Of a stretch of 64,000 bases of DNA, positions 62,527 to 64,000 are shown piece after piece. Numbering within the stretch: position 1 is the first letter of the stretch; each line of letters starts with the position of its first letter. Under the pieces are notes generated by a model. That model was not told the origin of the DNA. It ran no database searches and worked only from the letters and a program-made list of their open reading frames with translations. Both the position numbers and the translations under genes were made by a program. The stretch is from Cereibacter_A azotoformans (lineage in GTDB: Bacteria; Pseudomonadota; Alphaproteobacteria; Rhodobacterales; Rhodobacteraceae): the NCBI RefSeq assembly GCF_003050905.1, contig NZ_QAOT01000003.1; one strand, given 5' to 3'.

Positions 62527-62981
62527 CAATCATTCCCCCGCTTTCGTTCGCGCAACCCGAAGAAGCGGTAGCCATTCCAACGCGTTCCGGTGATCGCCCG
62601 CGCAATCGCAGACAAGGATTTGTAGGGTCGCCCCTGCCACTCGAACCCGTCCCGCAAGACCGTGATCGTGTGCTCGACTCCGTTCCATTCGCGGATCAGC
62701 CTCGTGCCGACCACGGGATTTCGAAGATCGGCGATCTGGCTCTTGCGCGTCAGGGTGCCGCCGACCTCGTCGGCCAGCAGGTCCAGCATGCGCCGGGTTT
62801 CGCGATCAGGACCGCCATACGTCAGCTCCTGGATGCGGTAGGCCAACCGGCTCTCGAGGAACGTCCGGCTGTTGTTCGGCGCCGTCGTGGCAAAAATCGT
62901 CTGCCACTCCGACTTCAACTGGGGGACGGACATGGACTTCAGCGCGGCCAGGCGCGCGGGGATGGGATCAGGCTTCGTCAT
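62526..62981 (-). CDS. DUF2924 protein
   Basis: A 151-residue protein matching DUF2924 by its C-terminal half: PVVGTRLIREWNGVEHTITVLRDGFEWQGRPY and SLSAIARAITGTRWNGYRFFGLR, read in order. The N-terminal half is helical (LAALKSMSVPQLKSEWQTIF). DUF2924 proteins are found next to such recombinases in alphaproteobacterial elements. The start follows CCGGAG; it overlaps both neighbours by ATGA/TGATG. Function unknown. Confidence 0.88.
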   Translation of the reverse strand: MTKPDPIPARLAALKSMSVPQLKSEWQTIFATTAPNNSRTFLESRLAYRIQELTYGGPDRETRRMLDLLADEVGGTLTRKSQIADLRNPVVGTRLIREWNGVEHTITVLRDGFEWQGRPYKSLSAIARAITGTRWNGYRFFGLRERKRGND

Positions 62982-63181
62982 GCGTTTCTCCGGTGAGTTG
63001 GAGTTGCATGACGGCATTGGTCGTCGGGATAGTGTAGGCAACGTTCTCCAGTATTGTCCGATACTTCACGCCTATCCTGCCCGAGCAGCCGAACCAGCCC
63101 GAGCGCCAGCAGGCCACACAGTTCGGCGCGGCGTTCGGCGGCGGTCATCTGGTCGGGAGGTAGCGGATTGGGGCGGTTCAT
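62978..63181 (-). CDS. small element protein (67 aa)
   Basis: A 67-residue protein. Its N-terminal half (PPDQMTAAERRAELCGLLALGLVRLL) is a single amphipathic helix; the rest is polar with His/Arg. It overlaps DUF2924 by four bases and is the first gene of the four-gene operon. Similar small proteins accompany DUF2924-recombinase pairs, from memory. Function unknown. Confidence 0.65.
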   Translation of the reverse strand: MNRPNPLPPDQMTAAERRAELCGLLALGLVRLLGQDRREVSDNTGERCLHYPDDQCRHATPTHRRNA

Positions 63182-63371
63182 GTCTCGGTGGCCGTGTTTG
63201 ATGGTGTGCTACTGATCAAAAGCCACCCAGCCGTCCGAGGTGGGACATCTCAGCGGAACGGGATGCGGAAATGCGAACAGGGAGAGAACATCAGGGCTTG
63301 CCGATCACGGATTTGTCCATGATTATCGTAGGTTGAATCAATCGAGAGCAGTAGTTCATTGAGGTGAGTTC

Positions 63372-64000
63372 ATGGCGCGCAAAGCATCCCCGATCGGTCC
63401 GCATGTTCTGGCGCTGATCGAGGATGCGCGCGTCGACCTCGCCCGAGCTGCCCTTGCCGTGCGCGAGGGAGACAATGAGCCGGAATTCAAGCTGCCCGAG
63501 GACGTTCCCGACCTCGCCGACGAAGAAGCGGTCGAGGCGTTTCGGCAAGCACTTGTCGAGACGCTGTCGGATTTCGACCGCGATGACCTGCGACCTGCGG
63601 AGCAGCGATCACGAAGGATCCGGGCCCTCGCCGAGAAAAAGGGCGTCACCTCACTCACCACCATTGTCGAGCAACAACTCGATGAGACACGGTCGCAGGA
63701 GTTTCACCGGCAGCCAGATGAGCTCTGCAGAAGCATCTGGGCATATCTCCATGAACGCGAAACCTTCGAGGATGCGGAGAGCTTTCACTTCGCCCGACAG
63801 TTCCGCGACCACGGCAAGCTCTACGACGCCTTCGAGGTCGAACTGGAGAACCAGGTAGCCCTCGACGCGGCGGCCATCGACGAAAAGTCGCTGGCGTCCA
63901 AGATCAAGGGCGTGCTCGAGCTGAAGCCCGAGATATCCTGCACAGTTAAGGCGCTCGATCTGCCTGCCACCGATACGCACCCTGCGTCCATCATGCTGAT
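63372..64000 (+). CDS. unknown protein, N-terminal 209 residues (runs off the edge)
   Basis: An open frame from ATG 63372 with no stop before the window end. GAGGTGAG sits just upstream. The visible part is acidic and helical: MARKASPIGPHVLALIEDAR, an acidic stretch to DVPDLADEEAVEAF, then a charged middle and an alpha/beta-like end (VLELKPEISCTVKALDL). No family recognised. It is divergent from the recombinase operon across a 190-base gap and is the likely first cargo gene. Confidence 0.75.
   Translation, partial: MARKASPIGPHVLALIEDARVDLARAALAVREGDNEPEFKLPEDVPDLADEEAVEAFRQALVETLSDFDRDDLRPAEQRSRRIRALAEKKGVTSLTTIVEQQLDETRSQEFHRQPDELCRSIWAYLHERETFEDAESFHFARQFRDHGKLYDAFEVELENQVALDAAAIDEKSLASKIKGVLELKPEISCTVKALDLPATDTHPASIML

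Overview
The window is a GC-rich alphaproteobacterial chromosome segment. The GroEL, L13/S9 and BamA-Lpx proteins, the gene order and the codon use all fit Rhodobacter (Cereibacter) sphaeroides or a very close relative. That species call rests on recognising the protein sequences; no search was run. Almost all of it is ordinary core genome. The last 4.4 kb, past a tRNA-Ser, looks like the start of an inserted element.

Layout. 1-2.6 kb: a broken HAD hydrolase, a manganese-type pyrophosphatase, a small ORF and a TraB/GumN protein. 2.7-4.9 kb: groESL with a sigma70-type promoter, a CIRCE operator and a terminator. 5.1-14.4 kb: an SH3-like exported protein, a 2-hydroxyacid dehydrogenase, a triple-PAS GGDEF-EAL protein, an acetate/succinate CoA-transferase, a membrane-anchored SDR and several unknown genes. 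14.5-17.5 kb: a small sugar-modification group (epimerase, SAF-domain dehydrogenase, cupin 3,5-epimerase). 17.5-18.1 kb: a gene-free, highly structured stretch ending in a strong terminator, probably a small RNA. 18.1-20.1 kb: an SseB-like protein and rplM-rpsI. 20.2-24.7 kb: a DUF1127 protein facing a MocR regulator, then a polyamine-type ABC transporter without its binding protein. 24.9-31.4 kb (minus strand): TetR-PPK2, a lipoprotein hydrolase, MetA, a P-loop ATPase, a FadL-like porin and a DMT exporter. 31.6-35.2 kb: yfgM-like, bamB and der. 35.2-41.9 kb (minus strand): a complete peptide-type ABC importer and an AraC regulator.

42-57.2 kb is the cell-envelope block: miaA facing pyrH-frr-uppS-cdsA-dxr-rseP, then bamA-skp-fabZ-lpxA-lpxI-lpxB and an ABC-F ATPase. 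These genes cover ribosome recycling, isoprenoid and undecaprenyl synthesis, phospholipid synthesis, envelope stress proteolysis, outer-membrane protein assembly and lipid A. Many neighbours overlap by 1-4 bases, so translation is probably coupled. 57.4-59.2 kb holds a small beta-barrel protein and an Lrp-LysE pair.

At 59.5 kb there is an intact tRNA-Ser(UGA), with a degenerate tRNA-Ser-like copy 174 bp upstream. Beyond it lie a DUF3883 nuclease-like protein, a four-gene overlapping minus-strand operon (small protein, DUF2924, serine recombinase, HTH protein) and a divergent gene cut by the window end. This is the part most likely to hold an undescribed system, but its cargo lies outside the window.
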